Positions 26,071 to 33,323 of a DNA stretch of 64,000 nucleotides are shown here, one piece after another. The notes beneath the pieces are model-generated. The model had not been told where the DNA came from, did not search any database, and saw only the letters and a program-made list of their open reading frames with translations. Source of the DNA: JAAFIP01 sp043778205 (GTDB lineage: Bacteria; Pseudomonadota; Gammaproteobacteria; Burkholderiales; Burkholderiaceae_C). Each line of letters starts with the position of its first letter. The stretch's first letter is position 1. The stretch is taken from positions 8,992-72,991 of the forward strand of contig JAYWGO010000058.1 of the NCBI GenBank assembly GCA_043778205.1, given 5' to 3'. The position numbers and the translations under genes are program-made.

Positions 26071-26954
26071 AGATCGACACCCACCAGCACTATTGGCGCT
26101 ACCGCGCTGAGGAGTTCCCGTGGATCAACGATGCCATGCCCTTGCTGCAGCGCGACTGCATGCCAGTGGACTGTGCTACAGCCCGGCGCGCTGCGGGGGT
26201 AGATGCGGTGGTAGCAGTGCAAGCCCGAACGCTGGCAACGGAGACTGATTTTTTGCTGGACGTGGCCGACCATAACCCCGAGGTGCTGGGGGTAGTGGGC
26301 TGGGCAGACCTGGTTGCGCCAGACCTGGTGCGCCAGTTAGAACGGTGGGGCGAGCACGCCGCATTTAAAGGGCTGCGCCACATTTTGCAAGACGAGCCAG
26401 ATGTCAGCGCTTGGGTGGATGCACCTGCTGTCAACCAGGGCCTGCGCGCTGTGCAACACAGCAAACTGGTCTATGACGTGCTGGTGTTTGACCATCAGTT
26501 GCCACAAGTGACTGCGTTCTGCGCCCGCCATGACCAGCATTGGCTGGTGCTAGACCATATGGGCAAGCCTGCGCTGCGTGACTGGGCACGCAAACCTGAA
26601 GTTGTAAGCCACTGGCGCAATTGCATGCGTACATTGGCCACACTGCCGCATGTGGTGTGCAAACTTTCGGGCGCCGTGACGGAGACAGACTGGGCTGCAC
26701 ACCACGGACTTGCGCCTGAGACAAGCCAAATTATTCTGTCTTGTTTTGACCGAGCGCTGGAGCTTTTTGGGCCGCAGCGGCTGATGTTTGGCTCAGACTG
26801 GCCGGTGTGCCAGCTGGCTGCACCTTACGATGCGGTTAGCAGTTTGGCGCAGGTATGGGCCAGCACGCGCCTAACCCAGCAGGAGCAAGATGCCTTCTGG
26901 AGCGGCAATGCTGTGCGCTGCTACGGCCTGGATGTGCAGGCCATAGCCGATTGA
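26067..26954 (+). CDS. L-fuconolactone hydrolase (amidohydrolase 2 family)
   Basis: 295 residues. Metal site IDTHQHYWRY at the N-terminus, LDHMGKPALRDW in the middle and MFGSDWPVCQLAAPYD near the C-terminus, the pattern of COG3618 sugar lactonases. It opens L-fucono-1,5-lactone (or the 1,4 form) to L-fuconate. Its ATG overlaps the fucD stop as ATGA, so the two are translationally coupled. Confidence 0.9.
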   Translation: MKIDTHQHYWRYRAEEFPWINDAMPLLQRDCMPVDCATARRAAGVDAVVAVQARTLATETDFLLDVADHNPEVLGVVGWADLVAPDLVRQLERWGEHAAFKGLRHILQDEPDVSAWVDAPAVNQGLRAVQHSKLVYDVLVFDHQLPQVTAFCARHDQHWLVLDHMGKPALRDWARKPEVVSHWRNCMRTLATLPHVVCKLSGAVTETDWAAHHGLAPETSQIILSCFDRALELFGPQRLMFGSDWPVCQLAAPYDAVSSLAQVWASTRLTQQEQDAFWSGNAVRCYGLDVQAIAD

Positions 26955-26976
26955 CCTTTTTAAACCGAGAGTTCCT

Positions 26977-27753
26977 ATGGATTTGCATTTGAAAGACAAG
27001 GTGGTCATCGTGACTGGTGGTGCCAGTGGCATTGGCGCGGCCATATCTCTCACATTGGCCCAAGAGGGGGCGGTACCGGTAATTTTTGGCAAGAGCCCCA
27101 TGCCAGAGGACTTTGCGCAGGCTTTGCAGGCCACAGCGGCGCGGCATTTGTTTGTGCAGTTGGAGTTGTCAGACGACGCGGCTTGCGGCGCTGCAGTGGG
27201 GCAGGTGGTGGCCCAATTGGGCCGTGTAGATGGCCTGGTAAATAACGCCGGAGTCAACGACAACATTGGGTTGGATGCGGGCCGCGATGCTTTTGTGGGT
27301 TCGCTTGAGCGCAACCTGATTCACTACTACAGCATGGCGCATTACTGTGTACCGCACCTTAAAGCGGTCAAAGGTGCGATCGTTAATATATCGTCTAAAA
27401 CCGCAGTGACTGGGCAGGGTAACACCAGTGGCTACTGCGCGTCCAAGGGCGCGCAGCTGTCTCTGACGCGCGAATGGGCGGCTGCGCTGCTGAGCGATGG
27501 TGTGCGGGTGAATGCGCTGATCCCCGCTGAGGTAATGACCCCGTTGTACGCACGCTGGGTCAACAGCTTTGACAACGCCAGCGAGAAGTTGGCATCGATT
27601 ACCGCCAAAATTCCCCTAGGCCACCGGATGACCACGTCTGAGGAAATTGCCCGCATGTGCGTTTTTCTGTTGTCTGATGCCTCTTCCCATACTACCGGGC
27701 AGTGGGTGTTTGTGGATGGTGGCTACACCCATTTAGACCGGGCCTTGTCTTGA
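26977..27753 (+). CDS. L-fucose dehydrogenase (SDR)
   Basis: 258 residues. Cofactor motif VTGGASGIGAAI, catalytic Ser in NISSKTAVTGQG, Tyr/Lys in SGYCASKGAQLS, and a C-terminal GQWVFVDGGYTHLDRA. The sequence after beta2 (FGKSPMP) lacks the acidic NAD-selecting residue, which suits NADP use. As the last gene it should catalyse the entry step, L-fucose to L-fuconolactone. Which of the two SDRs does which step is inferred from family resemblance. Confidence 0.85.
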   Translation: MDLHLKDKVVIVTGGASGIGAAISLTLAQEGAVPVIFGKSPMPEDFAQALQATAARHLFVQLELSDDAACGAAVGQVVAQLGRVDGLVNNAGVNDNIGLDAGRDAFVGSLERNLIHYYSMAHYCVPHLKAVKGAIVNISSKTAVTGQGNTSGYCASKGAQLSLTREWAAALLSDGVRVNALIPAEVMTPLYARWVNSFDNASEKLASITAKIPLGHRMTTSEEIARMCVFLLSDASSHTTGQWVFVDGGYTHLDRALS

Positions 27754-27802
27754 GGGCGTTTACTTAAAGCCCACCAGGCTACAAGCTAGAGTGTAAAAAG
27801 CC

Positions 27803-28627
27803 TCAGCCCGGCCGCTGTGCCTGCATACACGGCACCTGCACCAGCACGCGGCGGCCTGCGTCTACCCGCATGGCTGACAAACAGCCGCCCCATACACAGC
27901 CGGTGTCTAGGGCCAACACATTGGGCTGGTTAACCAAACCCATGGTAGACCAGTGGCCAAACGCTATGGGCGTGTCCGCTGTTAGACGGCCCGGCACGTC
28001 AAACCACGGCATGCATCCAGCGGGCGCACTGCCAGCGGCTTCTTTGGTGGCAAATTCCATTACGCCTTGTGCTGTGCAAAAGCGCAAGCGGGTCAGTGCG
28101 TTGACGATGACCCGCAGGCGATCAGTGCCTGCTAAGTCTTCAGCCCACTGAACCGGGGCGTTGCCGTACATGCTGCGCAAAAAGTCGGCGTAGTCATGGG
28201 CCTGCAGCGCGCTGGACACCTCACCGCCGTAGGCTAGGGTCTGCGCGGCTGTCCACTGCGGTAGCACGCCGGCATGCACCATCAAAAAGCCGCCAAGCTG
28301 CAGCGCCAGCGGCCTGTGGCGCAGCCAGTGCAGCAGCGCGGGGGCATCGGGGGCGGCCAGCAGCTGGCCCAGGGTATCGTTCTTATGCGCTGGGCGCACA
28401 TGGCTGGCCACAGCCAAGGCGTGCAGGTCGTGGTTGCCCAGCAGACAGTCGGCGCTGCTGCCCAGCGCGGCCAGCTTGCGCAGCACGGCCAGCGAGCCGG
28501 GGCCACGGTTAACCAGGTCGCCCAGCAGCACCACATGGTCGCGGCTGGGGGAGAAGTCTAGCGCGCCCAAAAGTGCGTCCAGCGCGGTGTCGCAGCCCTG
28601 CACATCGCCAATCAGATACAGTCCCAT
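27803..28627 (-). CDS. apaH: Symmetrical diadenosine tetraphosphatase ApaH
   Basis: 274 residues from ATG 28627; a longer upstream frame is non-coding. Metal motifs LIGDVQGC, LLGDLVNRGPGS and LLGNHDLHALA are those of Ap4A hydrolases, and MVHAGVLPQW and AFGHWSTMG complete the family pattern. It cleaves Ap4A to two ADP and removes NpnN RNA caps. Usual members read GDIHGC; here it is GDVQGC, so the first-motif His is replaced by Gln. It is divergent from the CNNM gene with 25 bases between. Confidence 0.93.
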   Translation of the reverse strand: MGLYLIGDVQGCDTALDALLGALDFSPSRDHVVLLGDLVNRGPGSLAVLRKLAALGSSADCLLGNHDLHALAVASHVRPAHKNDTLGQLLAAPDAPALLHWLRHRPLALQLGGFLMVHAGVLPQWTAAQTLAYGGEVSSALQAHDYADFLRSMYGNAPVQWAEDLAGTDRLRVIVNALTRLRFCTAQGVMEFATKEAAGSAPAGCMPWFDVPGRLTADTPIAFGHWSTMGLVNQPNVLALDTGCVWGGCLSAMRVDAGRRVLVQVPCMQAQRPG

Positions 28628-28652
28628 GTGTTGCACCCTAAAATATGAATGT

Positions 28653-29957
28653 ATGGACTTTATCCTTATTGCGCTGCTGACCTTGTTGAACGCAGCTTTT
28701 GCCATGAGCGAGATGGCCCTGACCGCCAGTCGCAAAACCCGCTTGATGGCCATGGCCGAGGCGGGCGACCTGGGTGCCAAAGCGGCCCTGCTGCTCAACG
28801 AGAACCCCACCCAAATGCTGTCTACCGTGCAAGTGGGTATAACATCGATTGGCATGCTCAACGGCATTGTGGGCGAGGCGGCTTTCAGCGACAACGTGGC
28901 CAGCTTTTTACAAAGCATGGGACTAGCGGCTAAGTTTGCAGCACCTACAGCCACCACCATCGTGGTGGCCAGCATTACTTTTATTACCCTGATTTTTGGT
29001 GAGCTGGTGCCCAAGCGCATTGGACTGCTGTACCCCGAGGCTGTGGCCCGCGTGATGGCGCGGCCCATGGCCTGGCTGGCCAAAGTGGCCAACCCGTTTG
29101 TCAAGCTGCTGACCATGTGCACCCAAGGCGTGCTGCAACTGATGCGCGTGAACACCAACAATGCCCGCGCTGTGACCGAGGCCGAAATAGCCGCCAGCCT
29201 AGACGAGGGCCTGGACGCAGGCGTGATGGAGGTGCACGAGCGCCAGATGGTGGAAAATCTGTTTCACTTGGACGACCGGCCGCTCACCTCCATCATGGTG
29301 CCGCGCACCGATATTGTGTGGTTAGACGCGCAGATAACAGTGGCGCAAGGCTTGGCCTTGGCCGGCGGCTCTAAAGATGCCAGCGTGAAAACATCGCACA
29401 GCTGGTTTCCGGTAGGGCGCGGCGGGCTGGACGACGTGATTGGCTTGGTTAGCGTGGCCCGCATGCTGCGCTCAGACGGCCAAACCAGCTTGGCCAGCTT
29501 GGCCAGCCCGGCTATTTTTATTCCTGAAACTTTAAGCGGCCTGGAGCTGCTGGAGCAGTTTAGAAAGCAGTCTGCCCGCATGGTGTTTGTGGTGGACGAA
29601 TACGGTGTAGTGCAGGGCCTGCTGACCCCGCGCGACCTGCTAGAGGCCATCACAGGCGAGCTCAAGCCCCAAGCGGCAGGTGATGCTTGGGCGCAACACC
29701 AAACCGACGGTAGCTGGCTGCTAGACGGTTTAATGCCCATTGCCGAGTTGAAAGCGCGCTTAGGCATTGACGATGACCTGCCCGAAGAGGACAAAAACCG
29801 CTACAACACCTTGGCGGGCCTGCTGATGGCGGTAGCGGGTGACTTGCCGCAACAGGATGATGTGATCGACTGCGGTGGCTGGCAATTTGAGGTAAAAGCG
29901 CTGGACGGCCGCCGTCTAGACCGTATACGGGCAGTAAAAGCGGGTATCCCTCTGTAA
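28653..29957 (+). CDS. CNNM/CorC-type membrane protein (HlyC/CorC family, UPF0053)
   Basis: 434 residues. The N-terminal CNNM/DUF21 membrane domain has about four helices (MDFILIALLTLLNAAFAMSE; VASITFITLIFGELVPKR). The central CBS pair follows VENLFHLDDRPLTSIMVPR, and the C-terminal CorC_HlyC domain contains VVDEYGVVQGLLT and NRYNTLAGLLM. The family is linked to Mg2+/Co2+ export and is often misannotated as hemolysin. Start ATG 28653 is chosen because it begins the first membrane helix. Confidence 0.92.
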   Translation: MDFILIALLTLLNAAFAMSEMALTASRKTRLMAMAEAGDLGAKAALLLNENPTQMLSTVQVGITSIGMLNGIVGEAAFSDNVASFLQSMGLAAKFAAPTATTIVVASITFITLIFGELVPKRIGLLYPEAVARVMARPMAWLAKVANPFVKLLTMCTQGVLQLMRVNTNNARAVTEAEIAASLDEGLDAGVMEVHERQMVENLFHLDDRPLTSIMVPRTDIVWLDAQITVAQGLALAGGSKDASVKTSHSWFPVGRGGLDDVIGLVSVARMLRSDGQTSLASLASPAIFIPETLSGLELLEQFRKQSARMVFVVDEYGVVQGLLTPRDLLEAITGELKPQAAGDAWAQHQTDGSWLLDGLMPIAELKARLGIDDDLPEEDKNRYNTLAGLLMAVAGDLPQQDDVIDCGGWQFEVKALDGRRLDRIRAVKAGIPL

Positions 29958-30106
29958 ATTTTCTGTAAATTCACTGTTGAACTGCCGTTTTTAGGGCTTT
30001 GTGTGAACCAGTTGGCAATTTGGCAGTCTACTATTTGACTAGGTAATACGTTATAGAGGTGTAAGGACGTTACACCCTGTCGCCCTGATTTTTAAAAGGT
30101 GGTTTT

Positions 30107-30892
30107 ATGCGCCGTTCATCTGTTTTTGTAGCTTCTATGTTGTCTATCGGCACAGCAGCGGTTATGTTGGCTACCCCTGTGCAAGCCCAAGAAGTGGGTC
30201 GCGTGCTGTCTAGCACCCCGCTGATCAGCCAGGTTAGCGTGCCGCGCCAAGTTTGTGCGCAAGAGGTAGTGCAAGTGCAAAGCCAAACCCCGGGCACCAA
30301 GTCAGGCGCAGGCGCGCTGATGGGCGCAGTAGCGGGTGGTGTAACAGGTAACGCCATCGGCAATGGCAATGGCCGTGCAGCAGCGACAATTTTGGGTTTT
30401 ATAGGTGGCGCTATTTTGGGTGACAGGATAGAGGGCGGCAGCCCTGGCCAGGTGTCTACCAGCCAGCAAACCGTCAACCGCTGCAGTACGCAAAACTTCA
30501 TTGAAAACCGCACCACTGGCTACCAAGTGGTGTACGAATACGCAGGCAAACAGTACAGCGTGCAAATGCCGCAAGACCCCGGCCCGAGCATCCAGCTGCA
30601 AGTGGCACCTGTGCAACAGGTGTTGCCCCGCCCTGTAGCGCAAGTTGAAGAGGTACGCCAAGTGGCCCAGCCCTTGTCTGCAGACAATGCCGTGTTGGTA
30701 TCCCAGTCGCCTTACCAGCCGATATTTCAGCCCCAAGCTGCCCCTGTAGTGGTAGTGACGACTCCTGGTTACTATTACCCCGCCCCTGTACTGGGCGCGT
30801 CGTTTGTGATTCGCGCCGGTAACAGCAGCGGCTTCTACAGCCACGGCCGCCGCGCAGCCCCTTACCCACACTACCCGGCTTACTTTCGCTAA
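30107..30892 (+). CDS. Glycine-zipper 2TM outer-membrane-associated protein
   Basis: 261 residues with a signal peptide (VASMLSIGTAAVMLATPVQA, cleaved before QEVGR). The glycine-zipper domain (residues ~66-110) reads GALMGAVAGGVTGNAIG, then GFIGGAILGDRIEGG, as in the Rick_17kDa_Anti family. This is followed by a Cys-containing region and a Pro/Gln/Val-rich tail ending in Tyr/His/Arg. Function unknown; such proteins are generally envelope-associated. The AAAAGGTGG ribosome site supports the ATG at 30107. Confidence 0.85.
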   Translation: MRRSSVFVASMLSIGTAAVMLATPVQAQEVGRVLSSTPLISQVSVPRQVCAQEVVQVQSQTPGTKSGAGALMGAVAGGVTGNAIGNGNGRAAATILGFIGGAILGDRIEGGSPGQVSTSQQTVNRCSTQNFIENRTTGYQVVYEYAGKQYSVQMPQDPGPSIQLQVAPVQQVLPRPVAQVEEVRQVAQPLSADNAVLVSQSPYQPIFQPQAAPVVVVTTPGYYYPAPVLGASFVIRAGNSSGFYSHGRRAAPYPHYPAYFR

Positions 30893-30915
30893 AGCACACT
30901 AAGCACCGGTCAGTT

Positions 30916-31710
30916 ATGCAAGGGCCTTGGCGCGTATTCATTGTCGAAGACGACCCCGCAACCCGCGCGTTTTTTGCCAGCTCGGTGCAGCGCTGTCCCC
31001 AGCTGGTGCTGGCTGGCCAAGCGGCCAGCGTAGCCGAGGCCTGCTTGGCCCTTTCTGCCCCCAGTTTGCCAACCGAAGGTTCGTCAGCCCAAGCTTCTTC
31101 AACCCAAGGTATGGCCATTGACGTGCTTATGACCGACCTAGGCCTGCCTGACGGCAGTGGCTTAGAAGTAATTCGCTATGCCTTAGCGCAGCACCCGCGC
31201 TGCGAGGCGTTGGTGATCTCTATGTTTGGCGACGAAGACAATGTGCTGTCCAGCATCGAAGCCGGAGCCACAGGCTATATTCACAAAGACGCAGCGCCTG
31301 ACGACATTGCCCAGTCGGTGCTACAGCTCAAAGCAGGCCACTCCCCAATCTCCCCGATGATTGCCCGGCGCGTACTGGAAAAATACCGCAGTATGGCCCT
31401 TAATTTAGAGCAAAATGAGGCTATAGCCCAAGGAAATGCTGCACAAGCAGCTATCAAAAACAGAGTAAGTGTAGACGCAACGGCTGTGCCATACGAGGTT
31501 GACTCCGGCAACCCTACGCTGTCCCAGCGCGAACATGAGGTGTTAGAGCGCATTGCCCGCGGCTTCTCCTATGCCGAGATCGCCAAGCTGGGCAATGTCA
31601 GCGTGAACACCGTGCAAACCCACATTAAAAACCTGTACGCCAAATTGGCCGTGCACAACAAAAGCGAAGCCGTGTTCGAGGCCACGCGTTTAGGGATTTT
31701 GCCGCGTTAA
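30916..31710 (+). CDS. NarL/LuxR-type response regulator with a repeat-encoded linker
   Basis: 264 residues. Receiver domain (FIVEDDPATRAFF, phospho-acceptor Asp74 in LMTDLGLPDG, Lys in YIHKDA) and LuxR helix-turn-helix (LSQREHEVLERIARGFSYAE; VSVNTVQTHIKNLYAKL). Typical members are 205-220 residues. The excess is a Ser/Gln stretch at 50-65 and a ~40-residue linker, of which residues 168-183 are encoded by repeat copy 9 read in frame. No sensor kinase is adjacent, so it is an orphan regulator here. Confidence 0.9.
   Translation: MQGPWRVFIVEDDPATRAFFASSVQRCPQLVLAGQAASVAEACLALSAPSLPTEGSSAQASSTQGMAIDVLMTDLGLPDGSGLEVIRYALAQHPRCEALVISMFGDEDNVLSSIEAGATGYIHKDAAPDDIAQSVLQLKAGHSPISPMIARRVLEKYRSMALNLEQNEAIAQGNAAQAAIKNRVSVDATAVPYEVDSGNPTLSQREHEVLERIARGFSYAEIAKLGNVSVNTVQTHIKNLYAKLAVHNKSEAVFEATRLGILPR
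31417..31464 (-). repeat. Interspersed palindromic repeat, copy 9 (inside a coding sequence)
   Basis: Reverse orientation: CTATAGCCCAAGGAAATGCT followed by GCACAAGCAGCTAT. It lies wholly within the response-regulator gene and is translated in frame as EAIAQGNAAQAAIKNR, between the receiver and DNA-binding domains. Confidence 0.85.
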
Positions 31711-31773
31711 CCGTAGTGAGTCAGTCAGCCTGTCTGCACAATAGCGGCCATATCGTGCCTCAATAACCCGCCA

Positions 31774-31809
31774 TAAAAAAAGCCACTTGAACTAATTCAA
31801 GCGGCTTTC
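31774..31809 (-). terminator. Rho-independent terminator of tRNA-Thr
   Basis: On the minus strand the stem AAAGCCGCTTGAA pairs with TTCAAGTGGCTTT (one G-T pair) around TTAG, followed by a T-run. It lies just downstream of tRNA-Thr. Confidence 0.9.
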
Positions 31810-31814
31810 AGATG

Positions 31815-31890
31815 TGGTGCCCATGAGCGGAATCGAACTGCTGACCTACGCGTTACGAGTGCGTTGCTCTACCAACTGAGCTACATGGGC
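31815..31890 (-). tRNA. tRNA-Thr (anticodon CGT)
   Basis: 76 bases including encoded CCA. Acceptor arms GCCCATG/CATGGGC pair fully, the D arm is GCTCAGTTGGTAGAGC, the anticodon loop is CTCGTAA with CGT, and the T arm has GTTCGAT. The closing pair of the anticodon stem (A31-C39) is mismatched. Strongly resembles other bacterial tRNA-Thr(CGT). Confidence 0.95.
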
Positions 31891-32000
31891 GTTGGATTAA
31901 TTATAACAAAAGACCTTGCACAGACTTGTGCTCTAAAGCTGTTTGCCGCAGCTTGAACTGCAGTATTTTAGTTTGATCTTGGGATGCTAAGCACTATTAT

Positions 32001-32043
32001 TTTAATAGCTGCTCATGCAGCATTTCCTTGGGCCTTAGGGCTA
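32001..32043 (+). repeat. Interspersed palindromic repeat, copy 3
   Basis: Core GCTGCTCATGCAGC, then ATTTCCTTGGGCC and TTAGGGCTA. Its last three bases (CTA) are the fbp stop codon read on the minus strand. Confidence 0.87.
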
Positions 32044-33054
32044 TTTCTCTTCTAAATGGTAACGGGTGAGGCGTTCTACCTCATTTTTAGAGCCTAGCAC
32101 CACACTCACGCGCTGGTGCAGTTTGTCGGGCGCAATCTCCATGATGCGCTGCAGGCCGTTGGTAGACGCGCCGCCTGCCTGCTCGATCAGCCAGCTCATG
32201 GGATTGGCTTCGTACATCAGGCGCAGCTTGCCGGCTTTTTCTGGCTCGCGCTGGTCCCAGGGGTACATAAAGACACCGCCGCGCGTCAAAATGCGGTGCA
32301 CGTCGGCCACCATGCTGGCGATCCAGCGCATATTGAAGTCTTTGCCACGCGGCCCGGCGCTGCCCGCCAAACATTCGTCAATGTAACGTTTCACGGGGGG
32401 TGCCCAGTGCCGCATATTGCTCATATTGATGGCAAACTCTTGCGTATCAGCAGGTACTTGCACGTTTTCTTGTGTCAAGATAAAGCTGCCTTGCTCGCGG
32501 TCTAGCGTAAACATGACCACGCCATCGCCTACCGTCAGCACCAAGGTGGTTTGCGGGCCGTATACGCAGTAGCCTGCAGCCACTTGGGCCGTGCCTTTTT
32601 GCAAAAAGTCTTTTTCTTTCACGGCGCTGTCGCTACCGTCAGGTTTTTTTAGCACACTGAAAATCGTGCCAATACTCACGTTCACGTCGATATTGCTAGA
32701 GCCGTCCAGTGGGTCAAACAGCAGCAAATACTCGCCCTGCGGGTACCTGTTGGGCACCAGGTAAATACTGTCCATTTCTTCACTGGCCATAGCGGCCAAG
32801 TGGCCACCCCATTCGTTGGCTTCGATCAGAACTTCGTTGGCAATAATGTCCAGCTTTTTCTGAATCTCTCCTTGTACATTCTCTGTCGACGCCGTGCCCA
32901 GCACCCCGCCCAGAGCGCCTTTGTTGACGGCGTGGCTGATGCTCTTGCAAGCCCGCGCCACCACTTCTAGCAGCAGGCGCAGCTCAGGAGGGATGTGGCC
33001 TTCTTGGCGTTGCTGCTCTACAAGGTAGCGGGAAAGAGAAATCTTGGTGGTCAT
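32041..33054 (-). CDS. fbp: Fructose-1,6-bisphosphatase class I
   Basis: 337 residues, normal length, starting MTTKISLSRYLVEQQR. The active-site signature FDPLDGSSNIDVN and RWIASMVADVHRIL are clear, and GGVFMYPWD and KLRLMYEANPM complete the substrate-binding pattern. It makes fructose 6-phosphate in gluconeogenesis, relevant to growth on the pyruvate and lactate released by the fucose pathway. A longer frame reaching 33123 has no support. Confidence 0.96.
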   Translation of the reverse strand: MTTKISLSRYLVEQQRQEGHIPPELRLLLEVVARACKSISHAVNKGALGGVLGTASTENVQGEIQKKLDIIANEVLIEANEWGGHLAAMASEEMDSIYLVPNRYPQGEYLLLFDPLDGSSNIDVNVSIGTIFSVLKKPDGSDSAVKEKDFLQKGTAQVAAGYCVYGPQTTLVLTVGDGVVMFTLDREQGSFILTQENVQVPADTQEFAINMSNMRHWAPPVKRYIDECLAGSAGPRGKDFNMRWIASMVADVHRILTRGGVFMYPWDQREPEKAGKLRLMYEANPMSWLIEQAGGASTNGLQRIMEIAPDKLHQRVSVVLGSKNEVERLTRYHLEEK

Positions 33055-33104
33055 GTTTTGTATCTTAACTTGTGTAAATTCATGGACTGCAAAAAATCCA
33101 ACAG

Positions 33105-33299
33105 CCGGACGCAGAGGGCGCAAAGGTTACGCAGAGGACGCAAAAGGAATACCAAAAAAGACATAGATAAAAATGAAAATAAAAAGCAACATGTATTTGC
33201 TAAATCGAGATTAGTTAGTTTTTAATTTGAATTCAATTTGGTATTTTTATTTGTCTTCTTTTGCGTCCTCTGCGTAACCTTTGCGCCCTCTGCGTCCGG
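33105..33299. repeat. Perfect 42-bp inverted repeat around an AT-rich spacer
   Basis: Arms at 33105-33146 and 33258-33299 are exact reverse complements. Each holds a near-tandem ACGCAGAGGGCGCAAAGG / ACGCAGAGGACGCAAA unit. The 111-base spacer is very AT-rich and has no credible gene. The element fills the gap between the pepN stop and the fbp start; a related copy lies at 63840. Confidence 0.9.
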
Positions 33300-33323
33300 A
33301 AGTCCGATTTCGTCCTAAGAGCG

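Noticed and set aside
28628..29161. N-terminal extension of apaH to 29161 on the minus strand
   Set aside because: It would run through the CNNM membrane-protein gene; the family N-terminus MGLYLIGDVQG starts at 28627.
31774..31890. tRNA-Thr as an integration (att) site of a mobile element
   Set aside because: No integrase gene and no direct repeat of the tRNA 3' end were seen nearby.
32995..33225. Small plus-strand open frame in the fbp-pepN gap
   Set aside because: It reads through the CGCAGAGG repeat arm and an AT-rich spacer, giving only low-complexity Arg/Lys sequence.
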